Below are positions 17,750-26,700 of a stretch of 64,000 nt of DNA, in pieces. The stretch is from a virus, in IMG/VR virus record IMGVR_UViG_3300031974_003050, positions 1-64,000 of that record, one strand, 5' to 3'. Each line of letters starts with the position of its first letter. Within the stretch, counting starts at the first letter, position 1. A program made the position numbers and the translations under genes. Below the pieces are notes generated by a model. The model was not told the DNA's origin. It saw only the letters and a list, made by a program, of their open reading frames with translations, and ran no database searches.

Positions 17750-20700
17750 TGAACGACATTGAGAAACTATACAACTCTTACTTAAAAAGTGGGCGAAGTG
17801 ACGATCAGATATATAGCTCACTAGTTTTGTCTGGCTATAATCCATCGGATGTGACCTCTTATATGGATTATGCTAAAAAAAAAAGACAAAATCCAACAAA
17901 GGAATACGGTCAAGAGTTTTCTCAAAACGTTTACACTCAGGTTCAGGGCGATTCGGTTTCTCAATCCACTTCGGGGTTTGGGAAGCCTTTGTCGGAATCA
18001 GACTACAGCGCGGTAACAAAGGTTAACTTTGAGCCTGTAGGAGGTCCCGTAGATGGTTATCAGCAATACAAGCCTGTTAGTGAAATACAAATAGGAGAAC
18101 CTGTTTTTGGGGCTGAAGCCGCAGCTTTAGGTGAGATAGAGAAGAAGCAAGATTTTGTAGGATTTTCGGACCCTATGTCCCTGAAGGATTTTATGGGCTT
18201 GGATATGGAGGTCAAAGAAAACTTTATGGGGGCATTAAATGATATTGTTCCCAACCAGAAAGAGAGAATAGATCTTGCCAACGCTTACGCATATGCGTAT
18301 GAAGGGGTTGGTGCAGACCCAGAGGGCCCTATTCCAGAAGGGGGGAGAGCCGACTTGAGAAAAGGCATAAAAGATGATTTAAAGTTGAAAATGAACTCTT
18401 ACAGAAAAAAGTTCTTCAACGATAAAATTAAAGAAGCTATATCTGGAACGTTTCAAGAAGGTCAAGATGCTGTTAGTTTAGAAAAGTATATTCTTGATAA
18501 CTACGGCCTCACTACTCAGATTGATGATAATGCTTTTGTAGGAACAGAAGAAGGAGCATACGAACAGATTAAGAACCTGTTCGTGCCTAACATTGGTCAT
18601 GCTACAGATGGGTTTCTTGCTGGAGGATTGAGGCTTATTGCTCAAGACAGGCTTTTACCGAAGGGAACCTTGTATGACTCGCTGTACAACTACTTTGGGT
18701 TTGAGGAAAGAAGAGCGCAGAGAGAGAGGGATATGTTAGAAGGTAAAGCCGTAAGGTTTATGGCAGACGAAGAGATGGAGGCGATTGGTATGCACGTAGA
18801 CAGAATGCTTACTACACCGCTTCAAGCCATTGGTTATAGAGAGGGTTTTTCTGAGACAGATATGATAGAAATGCTTGGTAACTCACCAGGAACATTGTCC
18901 TCTCAGGTTGCTGGTGGCCTTGCTGCAGCTGCAGCCCTATATTTTACTAAAAACCCTTCGGCTGCTCGTGCGGCTGCTGGTTCAGCTTACGCCTTGACTC
19001 AAGCTACATTTATGGGCCTTCAGGTTATGGGTCAGGAATATGGGTCTACATACTCAGATCCAAATTTTTACAACTACTCAATAAACGGAGATCCAGTAAG
19101 CATGGATGAGGCTACAGAAGTAAATGAGTATGGTGAATTGGTTTTAAAGGAAGGGTACGAAAGGGTTCATGACCACTTCAGGGCTGCTGGGCATTCAGAG
19201 GTTTCAGCTTTCAGTGAATTTGGTGCCGAGTATCTTGGAAACCTTATTATGGTTAAAGGAGGTGGCGCGGTGATGAGAGGTGTAGGGGTTTCTCGCCCTG
19301 GTATGAGTATCGGTGTGGGTGTAGCCGATGTTACTGGCAGCAAGGCATTAGGTAGATCCGCTCAGTATTTGATTGGTGGGGTCGTTCCAGCGGTAACAAT
19401 CGGATCTTATATAGAGGGGCAAGAAGAGGTAGTTACAGAGATACTTCAAACCGCCTCAAGAAGACAGTTCTCTCAACAGTCGGGCGCATCTGCATACGGG
19501 TTGTTTAGTGAAGTGTATCAGGGGTTTATTGATCCCGACGAGGAGCTTCAGGAGAATATAAAGAAGGCAAGAGGTGCGGGTGAGTTCTTCGGAATGTTAT
19601 TTGGCGGTGGCATAGCTACAGCCAATATTGTGCAGAACGAAGTAGGTATAAAGAAAGCAAATAAGGCAGCGGCGCAAAACCAGCGCCGACGAGATACAAT
19701 AAACAAAAAAAACGGAACTAACTACAGCGCAACTCAATACATTGACCCAGATTATTTTAACTCCTATGAGGAGTGGTCTCAATACGAGAATAATAGAAAT
19801 CTTTATAACAATCAAATTCTAAAGGCAATTCATGCCCATAAAGGTGCTATAACCATGGGTATGTCTAGATCTGAAAGAAAGGTCCACAATAAGCTTATGA
19901 AAGAGCTTGATTCTCTTTTTAAGACCAGGAACGAAAACGGAGAGGTGGATCTGGAGGCGATTGTAGCCATGCTGCCTAGTCTTGCGTCTAAACTAGATGC
20001 TGTTCGAGGTAATATAAATATGAGCGAGTCTATTGTAGAAAACTTGATTAAGTCCGCTCAGCATGGAAACCTGGAAGCAGCCGAGTTTCTTCTTGAGGTG
20101 GCCAGAACCCAACTTGACTTCTCGGCTGCCATGAAAGCTATTTACAACCCAAACCTTGATGGCAACATAGAAAAAACCTTGAGGTCGGAACTCTCTAGCC
20201 TTGAAAAAAGAAATCAAGAGCTAGTAAAGATGGCTTATGATCATGCTGAAGGGAAAGGGTTTAGATACACCATAGTTACAGACCCTCGAACGGCAAGCGA
20301 AGCGGGTCAGGTTCAGGTGTACGAGAAACAAGGAGACACGTATAGAGTTAGATATACAAATGCAGCTGACGTGCCAGCGGGAACAATAAAAGATAGTTCA
20401 GAAGGGAGGTTTTCTTACACCGAGCTTAGCGAGGGGGCAACGGAGGTTACTGAATCAGATGTTGACAACACCAGCCTATCAGATCAACAGAAGTCAGACC
20501 TAAAGAGATTGATATCTCGAAGTCCAAACGCAAGAGTAATTATTCATGACTCTCAAGACTCTCTGGACAAGGTAGGGTCTAGGGCAGGCCTTCTCGGAAA
20601 ACAGGCATTTACTCTTCAGGATTTTGACGGTAGGGTTTTTGAAATTCACCTTTTAAAGAACTTCACAAATGAAGTAGCGGAAGAGGAGTTTGGGCACTAC

Positions 20701-23700
20701 GAGTTTAATGAAGAGCTATACAAAGATGAGGTCCGAAGGCCCATGATAGAAGCTATAAACAAAGCTATAGAGAGCGATCCTAACAGCGCTCTTGCTGAGT
20801 TTGTAAGGGTTCACAACGCCAGATTGACTGGACACAATCAGAAATACATCGAAGTAGAGCTTCTTACCAATCTTGGAAGAGCTATAGCTAAAGGAGAAAC
20901 GACAATAAGCGACAGGGTTGTAAAAGCATCCGATGTAGAGAGTGTGTTTGATCCTGGCAGAAGTGGCTTTAGAGATTACGTAAGTCGTTTTGACAAATAC
21001 CTGAAAGGAAAAGGTAAGGTAAAGGAGTTGGCTTATGACCCGTCTCAGGTAGACAACGAGGGGTCAGTAGAAGGTACAGCGGCGTCATATAAGCCCACTT
21101 TCCTTGATGGTAAGATCGTTTATGGGCATATACCTTTGAGTCAATTTAACGCATCTAAGAACCTAGAGGTATCTGCCAAAATAAAAGACTACAATCACTT
21201 CAGAAACTGGTATGCTAAAATGACTGGCAACCATAAAAGAAGATTGTATAGTCTTAGTTTTGAAGATGATAACGGAAACAGAGTACCTATATCATCTATG
21301 CCTGGTCATGATGTTACAGACGGAAGGCCTCTGGATTGGAGGGGTAAAGAACTATTTTACAAAAGAGACTACAACACTAAGGAAATAATATCTATGGAGC
21401 CTGTAGCCTTGACTTTTCAGGAGAAAATGGCTCGTGATCATGCTAGAAATAAAGAACAGGACGAAGCTAGACGTCAAAGTAAATTAAACAGGTTTAATAA
21501 CCTTAATAACATTGCTATGGAGGCGCTAGGTGTTAACATATACACCTTTGCTCAGCGTATTCCAGGTATCGAACAGGCTACCGATGAGTTAGGATACAAG
21601 AGCGGATTCACAGAAGAATCTCTTGAGAAGATAGAGGTTGCTCTGGCTGCAGAGCTTGGAGTAATTACCCTTGAGCCTCAAACAGTTGCCCTGCCAGTAC
21701 CAAGGGTTCCGAAAAACATATCGGGCGACATAGTGGAAGGTACAGCGGCTTCCGTTAAACTTCCCACTCTTCAGTACTCTACGGCTGAAGAGCAGGCACT
21801 ACTTAAAGAGCTTGAGGTAGAGAGCCTGTCTGATATAACACCTGAAATGCTTAGGGGTTTGTATGGGACTACACAGAATCCAGCTCTAATTGCTACAGTT
21901 GCGGGCGGGCAAGAAATAGAGGTTTTGGTTGACTTTTGGTCTGGTCCAAAATCAAATGTTACAATAGGATATATAAATAAAAATGGAAATTACGCTACAG
22001 TTTCAAGAGAAATAACAAGTGGGTCAGAGGCTCTAATGAATAGAGAACCTGACCGATATGATCCAGATCCAGACGTCCTGGTTCGAAGCTTCGGGGCCAA
22101 CACAAGCAGAAGCGTGACTGGGAAGTATGCAGCGGCGATTGATAAAGCAAAGGAAAACGGGCGGCTGCTTTTGGTAGTGCCAGCAAGTCTTGCTGAGGAA
22201 AACATATACTCAGATCAACAAGGTTACGAGGTTATGTTAGAAGATGTTGTTTTGAGAGCCCTTACAACATGGGGGGATACAAATCTAAAACGCAAAGGCG
22301 TATCAACTATGTCTGTAAGTAGACCTGAAGGTCCAGATGGATATATAGGTAGAGACGAATCAGGAGGAGAGAACGTATCGGTAGTTGATGTTACTGTCGC
22401 TAACTTAATAGGTCAGGCCATAGATAAAGCCATAGCTGGAACACCTAGTGGGGGGAATTTTGTTCAGCATTTTAAACGAGAGTCAGTATCTCTAGCTTTA
22501 GATAAAGAGAACCTTCAATATCCATTTAACCAAATAACAGGAGGCCCTGCACCTAAGACAGGTCTGTTAGGAGGACAAATTAGAGGCGATATTGAGGTTT
22601 CTAAGGTTGTGCTAAAAAGAGAAGCTGACGGTAATTATGATCCTAAAATCGTAACCGAAGCGTTGAGGCTTATAATATCTCTTGGTAATCATTATGCTGA
22701 CGAAACCATGGCTAACCTTGGATTTGCCGCAAGAAAAGAGATAGCAACTCAAATTGTAAAAAGCTTAGACAAGGTAGATAATCCTTTTTTTGATAAAAAA
22801 TCTAAGTCTTCTAAAGCAAGAAAATACCTGTTCCAAGAAAGTAATATTAATTCACTAGAATACTGGAATAGCGTGTTTCTGTCAGATAATTACACTAGAG
22901 GTGGCGCTCATGTTGTATTTATGGTACAACCAGAAGGATACGCAGGAGTTTCCCCTAAGTACAAGAACAAAAAGGGGGTAAAGGAGACGTATAGGTATCA
23001 CGCTCAGGCAGAGGAGAACTCTGTATTGGCTATCAAGACCGATCCTAATAAAACAAAGAAGCTGGTAGAAGAGATAATAGATATTCAAAACAAAGGGAAA
23101 AAAGGATACAAGCAGGTAAAGAGCTCTCAAAAAGTAGACCTGGAGGGTACAGCCAACTCAAGGAGACTGGGTCGCATAAGCTATACAAATGGACCGTCTT
23201 GGCAAGCGTCAAACCCAACTGGATTTGGTAAGGCTCTTGATGCGGTTGCTTTGAAGTTACAGGATAAGTATCACGAGGTGATGCTATTGCAAAAGGACAT
23301 TGAGGAGTTCAGGGGTCGTAGGATGGCTGAGGGTAACGACTTCAACCTTGCTGTTGACCTTATGTATGGAAAGACAAGAAACGACCTCGATGCTCTTGAC
23401 GCTAAGCTTGACGACATCAAGACCAGCATGAAAGCGGAAGACATTAAGTCTGACGATCTATCTAACTTCTTGTATGCTATGCACGCAAGAGAACGCAACG
23501 CTAAGATTGCATTCGATAGGCCAGACATGGAGAGCGGATCTGGTATGACCAACGAAGAGGCAGAAGAGATCATTGATAAGCTCGGCACTAACGCTATGCG
23601 TAGATTGGCTTCTGAGGTTAGGTCTATAGTTCAAGACACCAGGGATACCATGAGAAAGTATGGACTGGAAACCAACGAGACTATAGATGTATACGAACAG

Positions 23701-25947
23701 ATGTATGACCACTACGTCCCTCTTTCTGGATTGGCTACTGACGAGCAAGACGATACCACAAACTCATACCCGACTGGAGGTATAGGTATGGCGGTGTATG
23801 GACCGACTACAAGGAAGGCTAAAGGAAGAAAGTCTAAAACGGATGTAAACATTATAGCTCAGGTGGTGATGCAAAACGCTAGGGTAAAGCAGCTGGCGAG
23901 AAAGAACGAGGCTCTACTCAGCCTGCACTCTATGTTCTCTGGAAACCCTAATGAAAAAGTGTTCAGTCTATGGGGTCCGAAGAACAGGATGCAAACCGTA
24001 GAGAAAAACGGAAAGGCTCGTAACATGAGCGACAGTGAGATGCGTGCGCGTAGGGATATGGTTCCTGTACGCATCAATGGTGAGCAGCACTTTATACAGT
24101 TTAAGAATGAGCACTACGCAAACACTATAAATGGCCTAAGTGTAGATCCAACCAACATCATCACCAACGCTATGCGAAAGCCTGCTCAGTGGCTTCGTAA
24201 CGTGTTTACTGTATACGATCCTAACTTCTTTGTAACAAACTTCTCTAGAGACATACAGTCAGCCATTTATAACGCCTTGGCTGAGGCGGAACGTGCTGAT
24301 GGGACTGTATCTGGCGTTAGAGTTGATGAGCTCACCAAGAAGCTCCTGTCCAACACGGCTACATCCCTCAGGGGGTTGCTTAACGAGAACGCTTTTGGAA
24401 AAGAGATGTCTCCAGAACTGAAGCAGTACTTCGAGGAATGGAAAGAGTCTGGTGGTCAGACTGGATGGGGTTATAACAAAGACATAGACGCCATCATAAA
24501 AGAGCTTTCAGATGATGCCAAGAAAGGCTTGCCTAGTAAAGTATGGAAGACGGCTAAAGACGTAGCATCGTATGTTGAAGGGGTAAACGAAGCTTTTGAG
24601 AATAGTGTTAGACTTTCGGCTTATATGTCTGCTAGGCAGCTTGGTGTTACAAGAGATCGAGCAGCTCAGCTGTCCAAGAATATCACAGTAAACTTCAATA
24701 GAAGTGGTGAGTGGGGAAGTACGCTCAACTCCATCTACCTGTTCTTCAATGCAGCGATGCAGGGTAACGCTAGGATACTCAGGTCTATGGTATATCTGAA
24801 GGATACTAAGAAGCCTAACGGTGAGCTGGAGTCTTGGCACAAGAGAACCACTCTACCACAGAAAGTAGCTTTTGGTATGGCTACGTTCAGTGGAATGGTA
24901 ACAATGATGAATCTAGCCTTTAGCGATGAGGACGAAGATGGTGAGTTGTTCTACAATAAGATCTCAGACTACGAGAAAGAAAGAAACCTGATTATCATGA
25001 CTGGAGGGAAGGGATATCTCAAGATTCCTCTCCCATACGGGTACAACCTCTTCAACAACCTTGGAGTAATGCTGGCTGAGACGGTATCGGGACACAGGGA
25101 TGCTGACGATGCAATGATGTTCCTCGCCACCTCTGCTATTAGTTCCTTCTCCCCTATCAGTTTCGGTCAATCAGACAACGCTGTAGACTATGCTACTAAA
25201 GCGGTTATGCCTACTGTTCTAAAGCCTATGGTAGAGATTGGGATGAACGAGACGTACTTCGGAGACAAGGTGTACATGGAGCAACTTCCATTCGGGACCC
25301 CAAGGCCTGAGTCTCAGATGTCATTTAGGTCTCCTGAGGATATACAAGAATTCTTTATTTGGCTGAACGAAGCTACAGGGGGGTCTAAGTACAAGTCTGG
25401 TAAAGTGGATGTGAACTTCGATCCATACTGGTATGTGTTTGAGTACTTGTCTGGGGGTTCTGGAAGGTTTATTAATCAAGCTGGCAAAACAGTGTACGAT
25501 GTTGGTCAGGCAGCATATGCAGCGGGGGAGGCAGCGTATGAATCAGAAAACATCCCTAGCTTCATGAGGAACCTTGAGGAGAAGCCTATGCCGCAGTTCA
25601 ATCTGTCCAGGATGCCTCTAGCTAGAAAGATATACGGGGAAGCATCTAGATACTACGACTATGACTTGTTCGAAGAGAACGCAGAGGAAATCAGGCAACT
25701 AAAAAGGGAGTTAAAAGAGCAACCTAACGTAGACCCAAGAAGGTACACGGGTGTAAACGTATTGTACAGCAGGCTAAAAGATGTTGAGAAGAAGCTTATG
25801 AAGCTCAGAGATAGAAGATCTCAAGCTCGTGAAATAGATGATTACATAAAAAGGTCCGAGATTATAACACAAATCATGGAAGACGAGAGGCTTTACATGG
25901 TGAATTTTAATATGGAATATGAGAAAAGAAGAGGGAAAGAAGATTAA
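17749..25947 (+). CDS. Giant polyvalent internal virion protein (2732 aa)
   Basis: 2732 residues. Ala/Gly-rich hydrophobic stretches lie near residues 385-410, 544-560 and 615-630 and could insert into membranes during ejection. Near residue 974-984 there is 'VAEEEFGHYEF', placed like the metallopeptidase motif of phage polyvalent proteins but with Glu instead of the first His. Three copies of (V/L)EGTA(A/N)S at about 1107, 1329 and 1798 separate domains. The last ~600 residues ('NFFVTNFSRD', 'FFNAAMQGNARILRS') resemble the LPD38-type domain of large phage proteins. Probably a multifunctional protein injected with DNA. Individual activities are unproven. Confidence 0.6.
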   Translation: MNDIEKLYNSYLKSGRSDDQIYSSLVLSGYNPSDVTSYMDYAKKKRQNPTKEYGQEFSQNVYTQVQGDSVSQSTSGFGKPLSESDYSAVTKVNFEPVGGPVDGYQQYKPVSEIQIGEPVFGAEAAALGEIEKKQDFVGFSDPMSLKDFMGLDMEVKENFMGALNDIVPNQKERIDLANAYAYAYEGVGADPEGPIPEGGRADLRKGIKDDLKLKMNSYRKKFFNDKIKEAISGTFQEGQDAVSLEKYILDNYGLTTQIDDNAFVGTEEGAYEQIKNLFVPNIGHATDGFLAGGLRLIAQDRLLPKGTLYDSLYNYFGFEERRAQRERDMLEGKAVRFMADEEMEAIGMHVDRMLTTPLQAIGYREGFSETDMIEMLGNSPGTLSSQVAGGLAAAAALYFTKNPSAARAAAGSAYALTQATFMGLQVMGQEYGSTYSDPNFYNYSINGDPVSMDEATEVNEYGELVLKEGYERVHDHFRAAGHSEVSAFSEFGAEYLGNLIMVKGGGAVMRGVGVSRPGMSIGVGVADVTGSKALGRSAQYLIGGVVPAVTIGSYIEGQEEVVTEILQTASRRQFSQQSGASAYGLFSEVYQGFIDPDEELQENIKKARGAGEFFGMLFGGGIATANIVQNEVGIKKANKAAAQNQRRRDTINKKNGTNYSATQYIDPDYFNSYEEWSQYENNRNLYNNQILKAIHAHKGAITMGMSRSERKVHNKLMKELDSLFKTRNENGEVDLEAIVAMLPSLASKLDAVRGNINMSESIVENLIKSAQHGNLEAAEFLLEVARTQLDFSAAMKAIYNPNLDGNIEKTLRSELSSLEKRNQELVKMAYDHAEGKGFRYTIVTDPRTASEAGQVQVYEKQGDTYRVRYTNAADVPAGTIKDSSEGRFSYTELSEGATEVTESDVDNTSLSDQQKSDLKRLISRSPNARVIIHDSQDSLDKVGSRAGLLGKQAFTLQDFDGRVFEIHLLKNFTNEVAEEEFGHYEFNEELYKDEVRRPMIEAINKAIESDPNSALAEFVRVHNARLTGHNQKYIEVELLTNLGRAIAKGETTISDRVVKASDVESVFDPGRSGFRDYVSRFDKYLKGKGKVKELAYDPSQVDNEGSVEGTAASYKPTFLDGKIVYGHIPLSQFNASKNLEVSAKIKDYNHFRNWYAKMTGNHKRRLYSLSFEDDNGNRVPISSMPGHDVTDGRPLDWRGKELFYKRDYNTKEIISMEPVALTFQEKMARDHARNKEQDEARRQSKLNRFNNLNNIAMEALGVNIYTFAQRIPGIEQATDELGYKSGFTEESLEKIEVALAAELGVITLEPQTVALPVPRVPKNISGDIVEGTAASVKLPTLQYSTAEEQALLKELEVESLSDITPEMLRGLYGTTQNPALIATVAGGQEIEVLVDFWSGPKSNVTIGYINKNGNYATVSREITSGSEALMNREPDRYDPDPDVLVRSFGANTSRSVTGKYAAAIDKAKENGRLLLVVPASLAEENIYSDQQGYEVMLEDVVLRALTTWGDTNLKRKGVSTMSVSRPEGPDGYIGRDESGGENVSVVDVTVANLIGQAIDKAIAGTPSGGNFVQHFKRESVSLALDKENLQYPFNQITGGPAPKTGLLGGQIRGDIEVSKVVLKREADGNYDPKIVTEALRLIISLGNHYADETMANLGFAARKEIATQIVKSLDKVDNPFFDKKSKSSKARKYLFQESNINSLEYWNSVFLSDNYTRGGAHVVFMVQPEGYAGVSPKYKNKKGVKETYRYHAQAEENSVLAIKTDPNKTKKLVEEIIDIQNKGKKGYKQVKSSQKVDLEGTANSRRLGRISYTNGPSWQASNPTGFGKALDAVALKLQDKYHEVMLLQKDIEEFRGRRMAEGNDFNLAVDLMYGKTRNDLDALDAKLDDIKTSMKAEDIKSDDLSNFLYAMHARERNAKIAFDRPDMESGSGMTNEEAEEIIDKLGTNAMRRLASEVRSIVQDTRDTMRKYGLETNETIDVYEQMYDHYVPLSGLATDEQDDTTNSYPTGGIGMAVYGPTTRKAKGRKSKTDVNIIAQVVMQNARVKQLARKNEALLSLHSMFSGNPNEKVFSLWGPKNRMQTVEKNGKARNMSDSEMRARRDMVPVRINGEQHFIQFKNEHYANTINGLSVDPTNIITNAMRKPAQWLRNVFTVYDPNFFVTNFSRDIQSAIYNALAEAERADGTVSGVRVDELTKKLLSNTATSLRGLLNENAFGKEMSPELKQYFEEWKESGGQTGWGYNKDIDAIIKELSDDAKKGLPSKVWKTAKDVASYVEGVNEAFENSVRLSAYMSARQLGVTRDRAAQLSKNITVNFNRSGEWGSTLNSIYLFFNAAMQGNARILRSMVYLKDTKKPNGELESWHKRTTLPQKVAFGMATFSGMVTMMNLAFSDEDEDGELFYNKISDYEKERNLIIMTGGKGYLKIPLPYGYNLFNNLGVMLAETVSGHRDADDAMMFLATSAISSFSPISFGQSDNAVDYATKAVMPTVLKPMVEIGMNETYFGDKVYMEQLPFGTPRPESQMSFRSPEDIQEFFIWLNEATGGSKYKSGKVDVNFDPYWYVFEYLSGGSGRFINQAGKTVYDVGQAAYAAGEAAYESENIPSFMRNLEEKPMPQFNLSRMPLARKIYGEASRYYDYDLFEENAEEIRQLKRELKEQPNVDPRRYTGVNVLYSRLKDVEKKLMKLRDRRSQAREIDDYIKRSEIITQIMEDERLYMVNFNMEYEKRRGKED

Positions 25948-26371
25948 AGACACCAAGGTAGGTAAGTGGATCACTAACAACCTTCCCGATATAGCGGACA
26001 AGGTTGGTGACTTTCTTCCAGACAGAGGTCTTCTTGGGGTGGTCAAAAAAGTTGTAGACAACGACCCAAATCTAACCTCTGAGCAGATATCTGAATTCAA
26101 CAGGATACTTGTAGAATACGAGATCAACAACCAAGAGCAGATAACAAGGAGGTGGGAGGCTGATGCTTCTGGAGACGTAAAGATTGCCAAGTATATAAGA
26201 CCATCTGTGTTGATCGTACTAACTGCATTCTATATGATTATTACAGTCTGGGATGGGCTTGACGACACTTTTACCCCCTCAGAAAATTATGTAGATTTGC
26301 TAGAAGTTCTAATGCTCACAGTATTTGGAGCCTACTTCGCTGGTAGAACCATCGAAAAGATAAGAAGATAA
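25919..26371 (+). CDS. Putative 3TM-type holin
   Basis: 150 residues. The N-terminal half is soluble and amphipathic ('GDFLPDRGLLGVVKKVV', 'QEQITRRWEADASGD'). It is followed by two clear hydrophobic helices (about 99-112 and 125-141) and ends 'FAGRTIEKIRR'. The pattern of a helical domain, 'RRWEAD', then membrane segments and a 'GAYFAGRTIEK' end matches holins of the GTA/3TM type as I recall them. It overlaps the giant gene by 29 bases. It would form the membrane lesion for endolysin release. Confidence 0.6.
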   Translation: MRKEEGKKIKDTKVGKWITNNLPDIADKVGDFLPDRGLLGVVKKVVDNDPNLTSEQISEFNRILVEYEINNQEQITRRWEADASGDVKIAKYIRPSVLIVLTAFYMIITVWDGLDDTFTPSENYVDLLEVLMLTVFGAYFAGRTIEKIRR

Positions 26372-26393
26372 AATAACAATATATACCATAACC
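26370..26393 (+). repeat. 24-base leader repeat, copy 1
   Basis: AAAATAACAATATA-T-ACCATAACC, directly after the holin-like gene and 16 bases before the ATG at 26409. It recurs with one mismatch at 26653-26676, before the next gene. It may be a regulatory or translation-enhancing leader. Confidence 0.5.
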
Positions 26394-26408
26394 TAAAAAA
26401 CAAAAGCC

Positions 26409-26606
26409 ATGCCTATATCAGATGTACATTATCTCTCTACATTGACCAAACAAGAAGCGATTGACGCGCTTCCTGGAGAAAACGTAGTATCAGAAGTTCT
26501 CGAAACAATAGTTCTTTTCATGGAAGAACAAGACCTTTTAGACAAAGGATACACACAAGAAGAAATAGACACTGCAAAAGCTGTGTTTTTTCCTCATATT
26601 GAATGA
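26409..26606 (+). CDS. Small acidic hypothetical protein
   Basis: 65 residues, helical and acidic ('TKQEAIDALPGENVVSEVLE', 'KGYTQEEIDTAKAVFFPHIE'). The C-terminal half resembles a short helical hairpin or UBA-like shape, but I make no assignment. It has its own repeat-bearing leader and sits between the holin candidate and the 981-residue virion protein. Confidence 0.5.
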   Translation: MPISDVHYLSTLTKQEAIDALPGENVVSEVLETIVLFMEEQDLLDKGYTQEEIDTAKAVFFPHIE

Positions 26607-26652
26607 GTATATAACTTAGCACCCCAGGCTTAATGCGCCTAGGACAAATATG

Positions 26653-26676
26653 AAAATAACAATATAGACCATAACC
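26653..26676 (+). repeat. 24-base leader repeat, copy 2
   Basis: Second copy of the AAAATAACAATATA-ACCATAACC element, with G instead of T at the variable site, 25 bases before the ATG at 26701. A weak hairpin (AGGC/GCCT) lies just upstream, around 26628-26642. Confidence 0.5.
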
Positions 26677-26700
26677 AAATATACTTAACAATTCCTTAAC

